Shown: one piece after another, positions 15,477 through 23,288 of the stretch
Numbering within the stretch: the stretch's first letter is position 1
Layout of the letters: each line of letters starts with the position of its first letter
Assembly (NCBI RefSeq): GCF_000759445.1
Contig: NZ_JRMB01000001.1
Span: 992,001-1,056,000, forward strand
Direction: 5' to 3'
DNA: 64,000 nucleotides
Origin: Pseudomonas lutea
GTDB taxonomy: Bacteria > Pseudomonadota > Gammaproteobacteria > Pseudomonadales > Pseudomonadaceae
The notes under the pieces: generated by a model
The model's database searches: none
What the model was told of the DNA's origin: nothing
Seen by the model: the letters and a program-made list of their open reading frames with translations, nothing else
Program-made: the position numbers and the translations under genes

Positions 15477-18062
15477 TTAAACGTTTGTATCGACCTCTGC
15501 CGTCATTCTCGTGGCCAGCAGCGCGTGAAAGTCAGTGGTGGTCAGCGGACGACTCAGGAAATACCCTTGCCCCTCTTCACACTCCACCGCCTTGAGCAGC
15601 TGCAAATGCTCGGCGGTCTCGATGCCCTCGGCCGTTACGGTCAGCGAGAGCGCCTGACCGAGCCCGATAATGGCTTGCACGATTGAGCGGTCGCTCTCGT
15701 TTTCGCTGAGCCGGGTCAGGAAGCTGCGGTCTATCTTCAAGCCGTCGAACGGGAACGTGCGCAGGTAACTCAACGACGAGTACCCGGTGCCGAAGTCATC
15801 CATGGCGATGCGCACGCCCAGTTGCTTGAGGGTGAGCATGACCTCCAGCGCGCCAACGGCGTCTTCGATCATCACCCCTTCGGTGATCTCGAATTCGACC
15901 CGCGAAGGCGCGATGCCAGTGGCTTTGAGGGCGAACTGAATCCGCGCCGGCAGGTTGCCGCGCTTGAACTCGGCAGGCGAGAGGTTGATGGAGATGAAAA
16001 GGTGCTCGGGCCAGCGCGCGGCCTCGCTGCACGCCTGGGTCATGACCCAGTCGCTCAGGGGAATGATCAGGCCGGTTTCCTCGGCAATCGGGATAAACGT
16101 GTCGGGCGCAATCAGGCCGCGTTGCGGATGCTGCCAGCGCACCAGCGCTTCGGCACCGACCATCTCGCCGTCGGAGATGCGAAAGCGCGGCTGGAAGTGC
16201 AGGCGCAGCTCGTTGTGTTTGATCGCATAACGCAGGTCGCTTTCCAGTCGTCGCCGTTCGATGATCCTGGCGTTCATGTCCCCGGCATAAAACCGCCAAG
16301 TGCCGCGACCGCTGGCTTTGGCTTCATACAGTGCGATGTCGGCATAGCGCAACAACTCGGCGGCTTCGCGGGCATCGGTGGGCGCCATGGCGATGCCGAT
16401 ACTGGCGCTGACGAAGATTTCCTGATCGTCGAGCAGTACGGGTCGCTCAATAGACTCGATCAAGCGCCGGCACAGCGACTCGACTTCATCTTGAGTGCGG
16501 GTGTCACTGAGGATGAGCACAAATTCGTCACCGCCGACCCGCGCCACCAAGTCACCGTGGCGCACGCAGTCCGACAGCCGAGCCGACACGTCGTTGAGCA
16601 CGCGATCTCCGGCCGCATGGCCGAGCAGGTCATTGACCGGTTTGAAGCGATCCAGGTCAAGGCTGAGCATGACCAGCGGCTGGTCGAGGGTTGGCAATGC
16701 CTTGAGCTTGCCGTCCAGAAACTCCTGCAGCCGTACCCGGTTGGGCAAACCGGTCAGGGCGTCGTGCTGAGACAGGAATTCGATACGCCGGCGGGCTTCG
16801 ACTTCTTCCGTCACGTCCGTCGCGGTGCCGCGAAAGCCGCCAGCGCTCATAGCGCGCGCGGAGAGACGACTGACCCGTTCGCGGCCGCAGGTTTCCAGGT
16901 AGCGGCACTGGATGGTGATGTCAGGGCGGCGGTTGGGAATCGCCAGCCATTGCGACACCTTGCCCAGCTCGGTCTGCAACAGGTCATCCATCAAGGCGCC
17001 GATCCATTGCGACCGGTTCAGGCCGGTCACGCTTTCAAAGCGGTCGGACAGATAGGTGAATCGTCCCTCGCTGTCGATCTCCCAGACCCAGTCCGAGCTG
17101 GCCTCCACCACATCGCGAAAACGCGCTTCGCTGGTGGCCAGCGCGCTCTCGCTCTTTTGCAACGAAGCATAACTGTCATCAAGAAACCGCGCGGCGGCGG
17201 TGGTGCGACGCAGAATGGCCCACGTCATCAGGCACACCAGAACGGCAGCCAGGCCAATCAGCGGCAAACCCATGGCCATCAAGCGCTCACCCGGCTTGGG
17301 CGGCGTCCAGTGCAGCGCACCGGCGTGGCCGCCCTCGCCCAGCGGGAAAATGGACACCTGTGGGCGTTCATCCGGCGTGGCGACGTGCAGGCCATCGACG
17401 CCGTATTCCTTGCCCAGCGCCGCCAGCTTGGTGTCATCCAGCACGTCAACGAAGATCAGCACCGAAGGCGCGCGGCCGTCGAGCTCCACGGTGGGATCAG
17501 TGCCGGGGGTAATCGCCGCAGCGGCCACCACCGCAGGGGTCCCGTTCAGGTCGATGAACATCGTTACCGGCGTTTCGGTTTCCGCGCCCTCCCGCGCCTT
17601 GGCCAGGATCTGCGCCTTGGCCTGCCCCAGCCACGTGTCGGCACTCACTTTCTCCAGCTCGCCTTCCACCACCGCATACACCGTCTGCCCGGCCTCATCG
17701 ACGACAAACAAGCCCTGAAAGCCGAAATCGCTGTACAGCGTGGGCCCGACATTCTGGCGCACGAACGCCCAGTCCGGATCGACCCTGAGGTGCAGGTAGC
17801 GGTAAGCATCGCCCCAGAATGCGTAGTCCTTGACCGTGACAGTCAGGGACTTTTCCAGCGAGCGCACGGCCTTTTCGGTGTAGAACGCGCTTTCGACCTC
17901 TTCTGTGTGGTCCAGATCATTGGCGAGAAACACCAACAAGTAAGCCGCCAGCAAAAAGACCCCCGCCAGCAGAAAAACGAATTTGAACAGCGAGCCTCGG
18001 GCAAGCGCCACGGTCGATGGGCTGTTGGTTGAGGCGTTGTGTGTGGAGGGTTGAATTGACAT
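15477..18062 (-). CDS. Membrane-bound c-di-GMP enzyme: CHASE4-like / PAS / GGDEF / EAL
   Basis: An 861-residue inner-membrane signalling protein. A membrane helix (about 25-47), a periplasmic CHASE4-like sensor (about 50-260) and a second helix (about 264-284) are followed by PAS (about 310-425), GGDEF (about 430-590) and EAL (about 605-850). The GGDEF motif is intact at 510-514 and an RxxD inhibitory site lies five residues before it (501-504). The EAL motif (638-640), DDFGTGYS and EGIET are all intact. It may therefore both make and break c-di-GMP, with the net direction set by the sensor. It is transcribed alone; a 131-bp gap upstream can hold its promoter. Confidence 0.92.
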   Translation of the reverse strand: MSIQPSTHNASTNSPSTVALARGSLFKFVFLLAGVFLLAAYLLVFLANDLDHTEEVESAFYTEKAVRSLEKSLTVTVKDYAFWGDAYRYLHLRVDPDWAFVRQNVGPTLYSDFGFQGLFVVDEAGQTVYAVVEGELEKVSADTWLGQAKAQILAKAREGAETETPVTMFIDLNGTPAVVAAAAITPGTDPTVELDGRAPSVLIFVDVLDDTKLAALGKEYGVDGLHVATPDERPQVSIFPLGEGGHAGALHWTPPKPGERLMAMGLPLIGLAAVLVCLMTWAILRRTTAAARFLDDSYASLQKSESALATSEARFRDVVEASSDWVWEIDSEGRFTYLSDRFESVTGLNRSQWIGALMDDLLQTELGKVSQWLAIPNRRPDITIQCRYLETCGRERVSRLSARAMSAGGFRGTATDVTEEVEARRRIEFLSQHDALTGLPNRVRLQEFLDGKLKALPTLDQPLVMLSLDLDRFKPVNDLLGHAAGDRVLNDVSARLSDCVRHGDLVARVGGDEFVLILSDTRTQDEVESLCRRLIESIERPVLLDDQEIFVSASIGIAMAPTDAREAAELLRYADIALYEAKASGRGTWRFYAGDMNARIIERRRLESDLRYAIKHNELRLHFQPRFRISDGEMVGAEALVRWQHPQRGLIAPDTFIPIAEETGLIIPLSDWVMTQACSEAARWPEHLFISINLSPAEFKRGNLPARIQFALKATGIAPSRVEFEITEGVMIEDAVGALEVMLTLKQLGVRIAMDDFGTGYSSLSYLRTFPFDGLKIDRSFLTRLSENESDRSIVQAIIGLGQALSLTVTAEGIETAEHLQLLKAVECEEGQGYFLSRPLTTTDFHALLATRMTAEVDTNV

Positions 18063-18193
18063 GGTATTCCGCAGAATTCAAGACGCGTCGGTCGCTAACG
18101 TCTATATCGGCGGAGGGCTGGCAATGATGAGCGACGCGGCACCACATCCGTTTGACCGGATCGCAGGCGCGGCGCCCTGGCCACTGGCATTGC

Positions 18194-19225
18194 TTACGCG
18201 CTGTCCGGCGGCGCTGCTGCAGTGGCTTCTTGAGTGGCTTGCGACTTGGCGCGAAGGGTCTCGTCGCGAAGTGCTTTTAGCTCGTCGCTCAGCGCAGCAG
18301 CGTGCTGATGGGCCTGCGAAAGTTGCTCCCGTGCCGCGGATACGGCTTGCTGCAGAGACAGGTTGTCGGCTTTTGCGGCAGTGACTTGCTCAAGCAGCTG
18401 TTCGCGAACGCCATCCGCCTTCGCGCTGGACATCTGCGCAGCGCGAAGCTCGGTGGCGAGCCGTTGCGCCTGCTCTTGTTGATCGGTCAGCGCGCGCGCC
18501 TGCTGGCGCAACTCGCCCAGCAAGCGCTCGTTGTCGCGGTTCAGGCGCGTGGATTCATCCTGTTTGATAACCAGCGTCTCCTGCAGTTTGCGTTGCTCGA
18601 GCTGAATCTGCTGAAGCTGAGCCTCATGCCGGCGCTGATCCTGTTCGCGCTGGGTTTTCATTGCCTCGCGGTAGTGCTCCAGCGCTGCGCGGGCGTGGAC
18701 ATGCTTCTCCTCCAGTGACTGGATCTGCCGCTCCTTGTCCTCAACCCGCCTCTCGAGGTCCTGACATTGCTGGCTCAGCTTGGCGTTACGGGTCAGCTCC
18801 GTCTGCCAGGACGAGTGCGTCGTTTGCAACACACCGCTTTGCTCGGCAAGCGCCGCCTGTTGTGAGTCGCACTGGAGACGAGCCGACTTGAGGTCTGCCT
18901 CTGCGCCTTCCAGTCGCGCCTCCCACTCGGCCCGCTGACGATCGAATTCTGTCTGTGCCTGAGCAACCACTTCGGCACTCTCCTCCGCGAGCCGATCCAG
19001 CAGGCCCTCGACCAAGGCTTTGAGCTCTCCACTCATGCGCTCCCGGGACGTCGCCTCCCTCGGTGTTTGCGTATCCAGCTCCTTGAGACAGCGAGCAATG
19101 GTGGTTTTAGAGCCGGTGTTACCGAGCTCGACGCGCACGGCGTCGATGCTGGGGTACACGCCTCTACCGAGCAACGCCTGCCGAGCTTGCTCGACAACTG
19201 CCTTGTTGATTCCACCGCGCGCCAT
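18194..19225 (-). CDS. KfrA-like DNA-binding protein with long coiled coil
   Basis: A 343-residue protein. The N-terminal about 55 residues (GINKAVVEQARQALLGRG...GSKTTIARCLKEL) match the KfrA_N helix-turn-helix region, followed by a nearly unbroken coiled coil rich in Gln, Glu, Arg and Ala (about 60-325). Plasmid KfrA proteins bind operator DNA, repress their own promoter and form extended filaments linked to segregation. The ATG follows an AGGAG site. It is divergent from a tyrosine recombinase across 103 bp holding a perfect palindrome. The chromosomal role is not known to me; regulation of the recombinase or a nucleoid-structuring role are possible. Confidence 0.85.
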   Translation of the reverse strand: MARGGINKAVVEQARQALLGRGVYPSIDAVRVELGNTGSKTTIARCLKELDTQTPREATSRERMSGELKALVEGLLDRLAEESAEVVAQAQTEFDRQRAEWEARLEGAEADLKSARLQCDSQQAALAEQSGVLQTTHSSWQTELTRNAKLSQQCQDLERRVEDKERQIQSLEEKHVHARAALEHYREAMKTQREQDQRRHEAQLQQIQLEQRKLQETLVIKQDESTRLNRDNERLLGELRQQARALTDQQEQAQRLATELRAAQMSSAKADGVREQLLEQVTAAKADNLSLQQAVSAAREQLSQAHQHAAALSDELKALRDETLRAKSQATQEATAAAPPDSA

Positions 19226-19247
19226 GTCATCTCCTACAATTTCGTAC

Positions 19248-19263
19248 CGTGTTACGTAACACG
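19248..19263. promoter_or_regulatory. Perfect 16-bp palindrome between KfrA-like and recombinase genes
   Basis: CGTGTTACGTAACACG reads the same on both strands. It lies 23 bp before the KfrA-like ATG and about 65 bp before the first recombinase start. The core ACGTTA recurs just to the right (19261 and 19276). KfrA proteins bind inverted repeats in their own promoters, so an operator is the simplest reading. A recombinase core site is an alternative. Confidence 0.6.
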
Positions 19264-19328
19264 TTATTACAGGCTACGTTAACAGTAAAAATATCATATG
19301 GAAATGTTTCAACTGACCGCCGATAATA

Positions 19329-20369
19329 GTGCTTTATCGCATCCCAGCCTTCCCAATGCGCATTTCGAGGCTGGCAGAATCGTGTCGCCGTCATGAGGTG
19401 CTTGTGGAAAAAGCCGATCGCTACCTGTCAGCCGGCACGCGCGCCAACACGCGGCGCAGCTATCGCGCTGCGATTGAGCATTTCGAAGTGGTATGGGGCG
19501 GGTACTTGCCCACGACCGGCGACGGCATCGTCCGCTACCTCGCCGAGTACGCAGACCAGCACGCCATCAGCACACTCAAGCAACGCCTGGCCGCGCTCGC
19601 CCAGTGGCATGTCACACAGGGCTTCCCCGACCCCACCAAAACGCCGACCGTGCGCCAGCTGCTCAAGGGCATCCGCGTGGTGCACCCTGCCCGTGCCCGG
19701 CAGGCCGCGCCGCTGCTGCTGCGCCATTTGCAGCAGGCGGTCGAGTGGCTTGAACATGAAGCGGACGCCGCCTGGCAGCGGGGGGATCACAGCACACTGA
19801 TGCGCCACCGTCGCTCCATCGCCCTGGTGCTGATTGGATTCTGGCGCGGCTTTCGCGGGGATGAACTGGCAAGGCTTGAGGTGGGCAACACAGAAGCGCA
19901 GGCCGGCGAAGGCATCACCTTCTATCTGCCGTACACCAAGGGCGACCGCCAGCACGAAGGCACTACCTTCCGCACCCCGGCCCTTAAAGCACTGTGTCCG
20001 GTGAATGCCTATATAAACTGGATCACCGTGGCGGGCCTGACACAGGGCCCGGTGTTCCGTCGCATCGACCGCTGGGGCAATCTGTCGGACGAGGCGATCA
20101 ACTCACATAGCCTGGTGCCAATGCTGCGACGCATTTTCAAGGATGCCGGCTTGCCCGAGGATCTCTACAGCAGCCACTCAATGCGCAGGGGATTTGCAAC
20201 TTGGGCATCAGCCAATGGCTGGGATATTAAAAGCCTGATGAATTATGTTGGATGGAAGGACATTAAATCTGCACTGCGGTATGTAGACCCCACGAGTTCT
20301 TTTGGCGGGCTGGCGTTGAATGCGACGTCGATAGCACCTCTGCAACAGCTTGCGCTGCCTGAACGCTGA
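19329..20369 (+). CDS. Tyrosine recombinase / phage-type integrase
   Basis: A 346-residue site-specific recombinase counted from a GTG at 19329. A SAM-like core-binding domain (about 28-120) contains TRRSYRAAIEHF. The catalytic domain carries the full set: Arg176 (GFRGDEL), Lys204 (TKGDR), His283-x-x-Arg286 (HSMRRG), Trp309 and the nucleophile Tyr318 (LRYVD). An ATG at 19356 or a GTG at 19401-19410 are alternative starts; none has a strong ribosome site. No phage genes or att repeats are visible nearby, so it does not look like the integrase of a resident prophage. Its constant partner here is the divergent KfrA-like gene. Confidence 0.88.
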   Translation: MLYRIPAFPMRISRLAESCRRHEVLVEKADRYLSAGTRANTRRSYRAAIEHFEVVWGGYLPTTGDGIVRYLAEYADQHAISTLKQRLAALAQWHVTQGFPDPTKTPTVRQLLKGIRVVHPARARQAAPLLLRHLQQAVEWLEHEADAAWQRGDHSTLMRHRRSIALVLIGFWRGFRGDELARLEVGNTEAQAGEGITFYLPYTKGDRQHEGTTFRTPALKALCPVNAYINWITVAGLTQGPVFRRIDRWGNLSDEAINSHSLVPMLRRIFKDAGLPEDLYSSHSMRRGFATWASANGWDIKSLMNYVGWKDIKSALRYVDPTSSFGGLALNATSIAPLQQLALPER

Positions 20370-20568
20370 ACGAGCTGCATTCCAATGACGCCGGTTTCAA
20401 GGCGCGCCAACGCTAAATTAAATAGTGAAAGTTACTCGTCAGGACTGGCATCCATGCAGTCACACGCACTACAGTGTCGACGGTTACATCAGTAGCCACC
20501 GTGCGCTCCAATGTTCGCCAGTGCTAACGCCGCACGTCAGTATCAACAAACCGAAACATGGAGTTCCA

Positions 20569-20937
20569 ATGTCTAAACTTGCTGAATACCGCCAACTCGA
20601 ACGTCACCTCGCCGACCAACTGGCTGCCCTGGAAGCCATGAAAGGCGATAAAGGCCTTGAGCAGGAAATCGAATTCGAAGGCAAATTGCGTACGCTGCTG
20701 GGTGAATACAACAAAAGCCTGAAAGACATCATTTCGATCATGGACCACTCCACCGGGTCCAAACAGGGCAAGAACAACAGCGCCCCCGAGAAAACCACTC
20801 GCAAAGCCCGGGCTGTCAAAGTCTACAAAAACCCGCACACCGGTGAAGTGGTAGAGACCAAAGGTGGCAACCACAAAACCTTGAAAGAATGGAAAGCCGA
20901 GCACGGTTCCGACACCGTGGAATCCTGGGTTTCCTGA
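20569..20937 (+). CDS. H-NS-like nucleoid protein, MvaT/MvaU family
   Basis: A 122-residue xenogeneic silencer of the Pseudomonas MvaT/MvaU type. An N-terminal coiled-coil oligomerisation region (MSKLAEYRQLERHL) and FEGKLRTLLGEYNKSL are followed by a basic linker. The C-terminal DNA-binding part has the family motif ETKGGNHKTLKEWKAEHG. Such proteins bind AT-rich DNA and silence acquired genes. The ATG at 20569 has GGAG 5 bp upstream; a longer in-frame start at 20425 is not supported. The start resembles MvaU/MvaV more than MvaT, so I leave the paralogue open. Confidence 0.95.
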   Translation: MSKLAEYRQLERHLADQLAALEAMKGDKGLEQEIEFEGKLRTLLGEYNKSLKDIISIMDHSTGSKQGKNNSAPEKTTRKARAVKVYKNPHTGEVVETKGGNHKTLKEWKAEHGSDTVESWVS

Positions 20938-21149
20938 TCTGGCCGCCGGTTGAACGGCGCCATGGACTGGCCCTGTTCGATCAGTCGACCATCGGCCGAT
21001 GCACGCGCCCAGTGCGCTGCATCGGTGATTACGCGCTTATCAAGCTGACTTCCTTTTAATTGATGTTCACGCTCAGTCATTAATCCGATCACCATTGCCG
21101 GGCCAGACCTCGTCGAGGCTCGCAGCCAAAACTCTGCCGGAGCCAATGC

Positions 21150-22040
21150 GTGAAGAATATCGTCGCGGGTGTGCTGGATATCGCTTACCTGGACCAGGGA
21201 CCGGTTGATGGCCCTGTGGTCGTGCTGCTGCATGGCTTCCCCTACGACATCCGGGCATATGACGATGTCGTGGCGCGCCTCTCACATGCCGGTTACCGCT
21301 GCATCGTGCCGTATCTCAGAGGTTATGGCCCAACCCGCTTCATCGACGCCGCGACGCCTCGCTCTGGCGAACAGGCTGCGCTCGGTGCTGACCTGCTGGC
21401 GTTGCTGGACGCTCTCGGCATTGGCAAGGCAATCCTTGCCGGGTACGACTGGGGTGGGCGCGCCGCCTGTGTGGTAGCTGCGCTGTGGCCGGAACGGGTA
21501 ACGGGGCTTGTCAGCTGCGACCCGGGTTACAACATCCAGGACATCGCCAAGGCCAATACCCCCGCCTCGCCGGACGCCGAACGCCGGCTCTGGTATCAGT
21601 ATTACCTGCATGGAGAACGCGGGCGCGCTGGCCTTGCCGCCAACCGAGGCGATTTCTGCCACCTGCTGTGGTCGCTCTGGTCCCCGACGTGGGCATTCAC
21701 CGAAGCCACGTTCGCCAACACCTGCTCATCGTTTGACAATCCGGACTTCGTTGAGGTGGTGGTGCACTCCTATCGCCACCGCTACGGGCTGGTGGCAGGC
21801 GATCCGGCATATGCGCAGATCGAGCAGGCGCTGGCATCCAGGCCCGCAATCGTGGTGCCGACGATCATTTTGTCGGGCGCCGATGACGGTGTGTCGTCGC
21901 CGCGTGATGACAGGTCTGCGGTGCGGGGCTTCAGCGGACAGGTGACCAGGAGGGTGATTGAAGGCGTAGGGCACAATGTGCCACAGGAGGCGCCGGACAC
22001 TTTGGTCGATGCAGTGATCAACCTGTCCGGGAATGTTTGA
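21150..22040 (+). CDS. Alpha/beta hydrolase, epoxide-hydrolase-like
   Basis: A 296-residue soluble alpha/beta hydrolase. It has the oxyanion motif HGFPYD (about 28-33), a nucleophile elbow GYDWGG in which Asp replaces Ser, a late acid loop (GADDGV) and a terminal His (GVGHNVPQEAP). The Asp nucleophile and DWGG context are typical of epoxide hydrolases and haloalkane dehalogenases. The GTG start follows a GGAG site. It stands alone between the MvaT-family gene and a leftward cluster. The substrate is unknown. Confidence 0.85.
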   Translation: MKNIVAGVLDIAYLDQGPVDGPVVVLLHGFPYDIRAYDDVVARLSHAGYRCIVPYLRGYGPTRFIDAATPRSGEQAALGADLLALLDALGIGKAILAGYDWGGRAACVVAALWPERVTGLVSCDPGYNIQDIAKANTPASPDAERRLWYQYYLHGERGRAGLAANRGDFCHLLWSLWSPTWAFTEATFANTCSSFDNPDFVEVVVHSYRHRYGLVAGDPAYAQIEQALASRPAIVVPTIILSGADDGVSSPRDDRSAVRGFSGQVTRRVIEGVGHNVPQEAPDTLVDAVINLSGNV

Positions 22041-22132
22041 ACAGCACATAAATCCAGCAGCTCTCTGAACCCCCACCTCTTCAAAAAAGATCAGGAAGAA
22101 CCACGGTTAAAACGAGAAATTAATACTCGCGG

Positions 22133-22309
22133 TCAGGAAGACTGCTCGGCATTACTTAACTCAACGGCAGACTTGGCCGCCTCCACCTCGTCATCGAAAT
22201 AACCGACGTCACCCTCATCATTCTTGACGCGGAATACAGCGGTGACCCCGGGCTGCCTGTGTTCCAGCGGAATATCGTCACCTTCAAGTCGGACCACTGC
22301 CACTGCCAT
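22133..22309 (-). CDS. Small acidic hypothetical protein
   Basis: A 58-residue reading frame from an ATG at 22309 with a strong AAAGGGAG site 7 bp upstream. The product is acidic (many Asp and Glu), with beta-type segments (VAVVRLEGDDIPL, TAVFRVKNDEGDVGYF) and a helical end. No domain was recognised and there is no signal peptide. A leftward spacer with room for a promoter lies upstream. The good ribosome site and balanced composition make it more likely real than the overlapping frame at 22156-22356. Confidence 0.6.
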   Translation of the reverse strand: MAVAVVRLEGDDIPLEHRQPGVTAVFRVKNDEGDVGYFDDEVEAAKSAVELSNAEQSS

Positions 22310-22386
22310 GCTGTTCTCCCTTTAGCGATTAGACCTGAACTTCCCTCGGCGCCCATGACCGATCTAGTGAGTGGCGCCGCAGTTTA

Positions 22387-22743
22387 TTAGTGAGCCGCCG
22401 CTAAACCGGGCCGCTCTGCAAATACGCCGGGTTGCGCACGGGTTGGCGAAGTGCTGAATACCTGGGCACTTTGAAGTGTCACGGGCAGAGGGCGGTATTC
22501 AAGATCAATCATGCGCACGCCGTTGATCTGCGGTTGCGCACAGGGCAACGCACCAAACGCGGTGGCGAGAACTATCTGATCCGGATGAAACAGCACGATG
22601 GTCTCCGCGCTGACGGCGTCCATGTACAGCGAATAGGGAGACGCGGCGTCAGGGCACACTTGATGGCGAAGTTCGTTCAGTGCGCGAAGGCGACGGTAGA
22701 CAACAGTGCCCTCGCCTAATGATTTGCTGTACCAGGTATTCAT
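22387..22743 (-). CDS. Hypothetical protein
   Basis: A 118-residue protein of unknown function starting at the ATG at 22743 (a GTG two codons upstream is possible). The N-terminus MNTWYSKSLGEGT precedes a mixed alpha/beta region with one YMDAVSAETIVLF segment. No signal peptide, membrane helix or known motif was seen. It lies between the small acidic gene and the response regulator on the same strand, inside the stress-type cluster. Confidence 0.6.
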   Translation of the reverse strand: MNTWYSKSLGEGTVVYRRLRALNELRHQVCPDAASPYSLYMDAVSAETIVLFHPDQIVLATAFGALPCAQPQINGVRMIDLEYRPLPVTLQSAQVFSTSPTRAQPGVFAERPGLAAAH

Positions 22744-22842
22744 TGCCACTGCTCGTCTCGTAAGCGTTATCAGTATCGACCCTGCACTGAAACGATTCGT
22801 TCAACCCTGAAGGCCGATACAGGACCCATTTATGCAATGGGC

Positions 22843-23208
22843 TTACGTACGGTCATCAAACAACGCCTGAATTTTCCCGATGACATGATCGATATCGAAC
22901 GGCTTCTCAATGATCTCGGCAAACAGATCCGGCCGCTCCGCACCCAGATAGGCCTGGGCCCCGCTCATCAGGATGATTGGCGTCCGTGCGTAGAGCTCGC
23001 GGGCCTTGATTGTCTCGGCCAGTTCGAGCCCCGTCATACCCGGCATCATGAAGTCGGTAATGATCAGGTCGGGCCGTTCACGGTCGAGGACCTCAAGTGC
23101 CTTGTTGCCACTGCCAGCGACGACGGTCATGAAACCCTCGTCTTCCAGCGCAAAGCTTAGAATATCGGCAATCAGGTATTCGTCGTCGACGATCAGAATG
23201 GTCACCAT
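22843..23208 (-). CDS. Single-domain response regulator (CheY-like)
   Basis: A 121-residue receiver domain with no output domain. The acidic pocket (IVDDE), phospho-acceptor Asp52 (ITDFMMPG), the Thr/Ser switch (LMSGA) and Lys102 (EKPFD) are all present, so it should be phosphorylatable. It follows the KaiC-like gene by about 80 bp or less. Longer starts are possible at 23226 (ATG) or 23265 (GTG). The likely partner is a kinase encoded elsewhere or the KaiC-like ATPase itself; the operon supports a functional link. Confidence 0.88.
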   Translation of the reverse strand: MVTILIVDDEYLIADILSFALEDEGFMTVVAGSGNKALEVLDRERPDLIITDFMMPGMTGLELAETIKARELYARTPIILMSGAQAYLGAERPDLFAEIIEKPFDIDHVIGKIQALFDDRT

Positions 23209-23288
23209 CAGAGGAATGCTTCCCATGATGCCGCGACCGTCAGGCGACGCTTCACGCTTTGCCACCTCCCCGTTGCGAATCGCATATC

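Noticed and set aside
15822..18032. A 736-codon rightward open frame opposite the PAS-GGDEF-EAL gene
   Set aside because: It is the antisense of a gene with complete domains; long antisense frames are common in GC-rich DNA and the product has no domain.
19329..20369. Reading the tyrosine recombinase as proof of an integrated prophage or genomic island
   Set aside because: No tRNA target, att repeats, phage structural or replication genes are visible around it.
20823..21080. A leftward frame antisense to the end of the MvaT/MvaU-family gene
   Set aside because: No strong ribosome site, and half of it lies over a well-supported gene.
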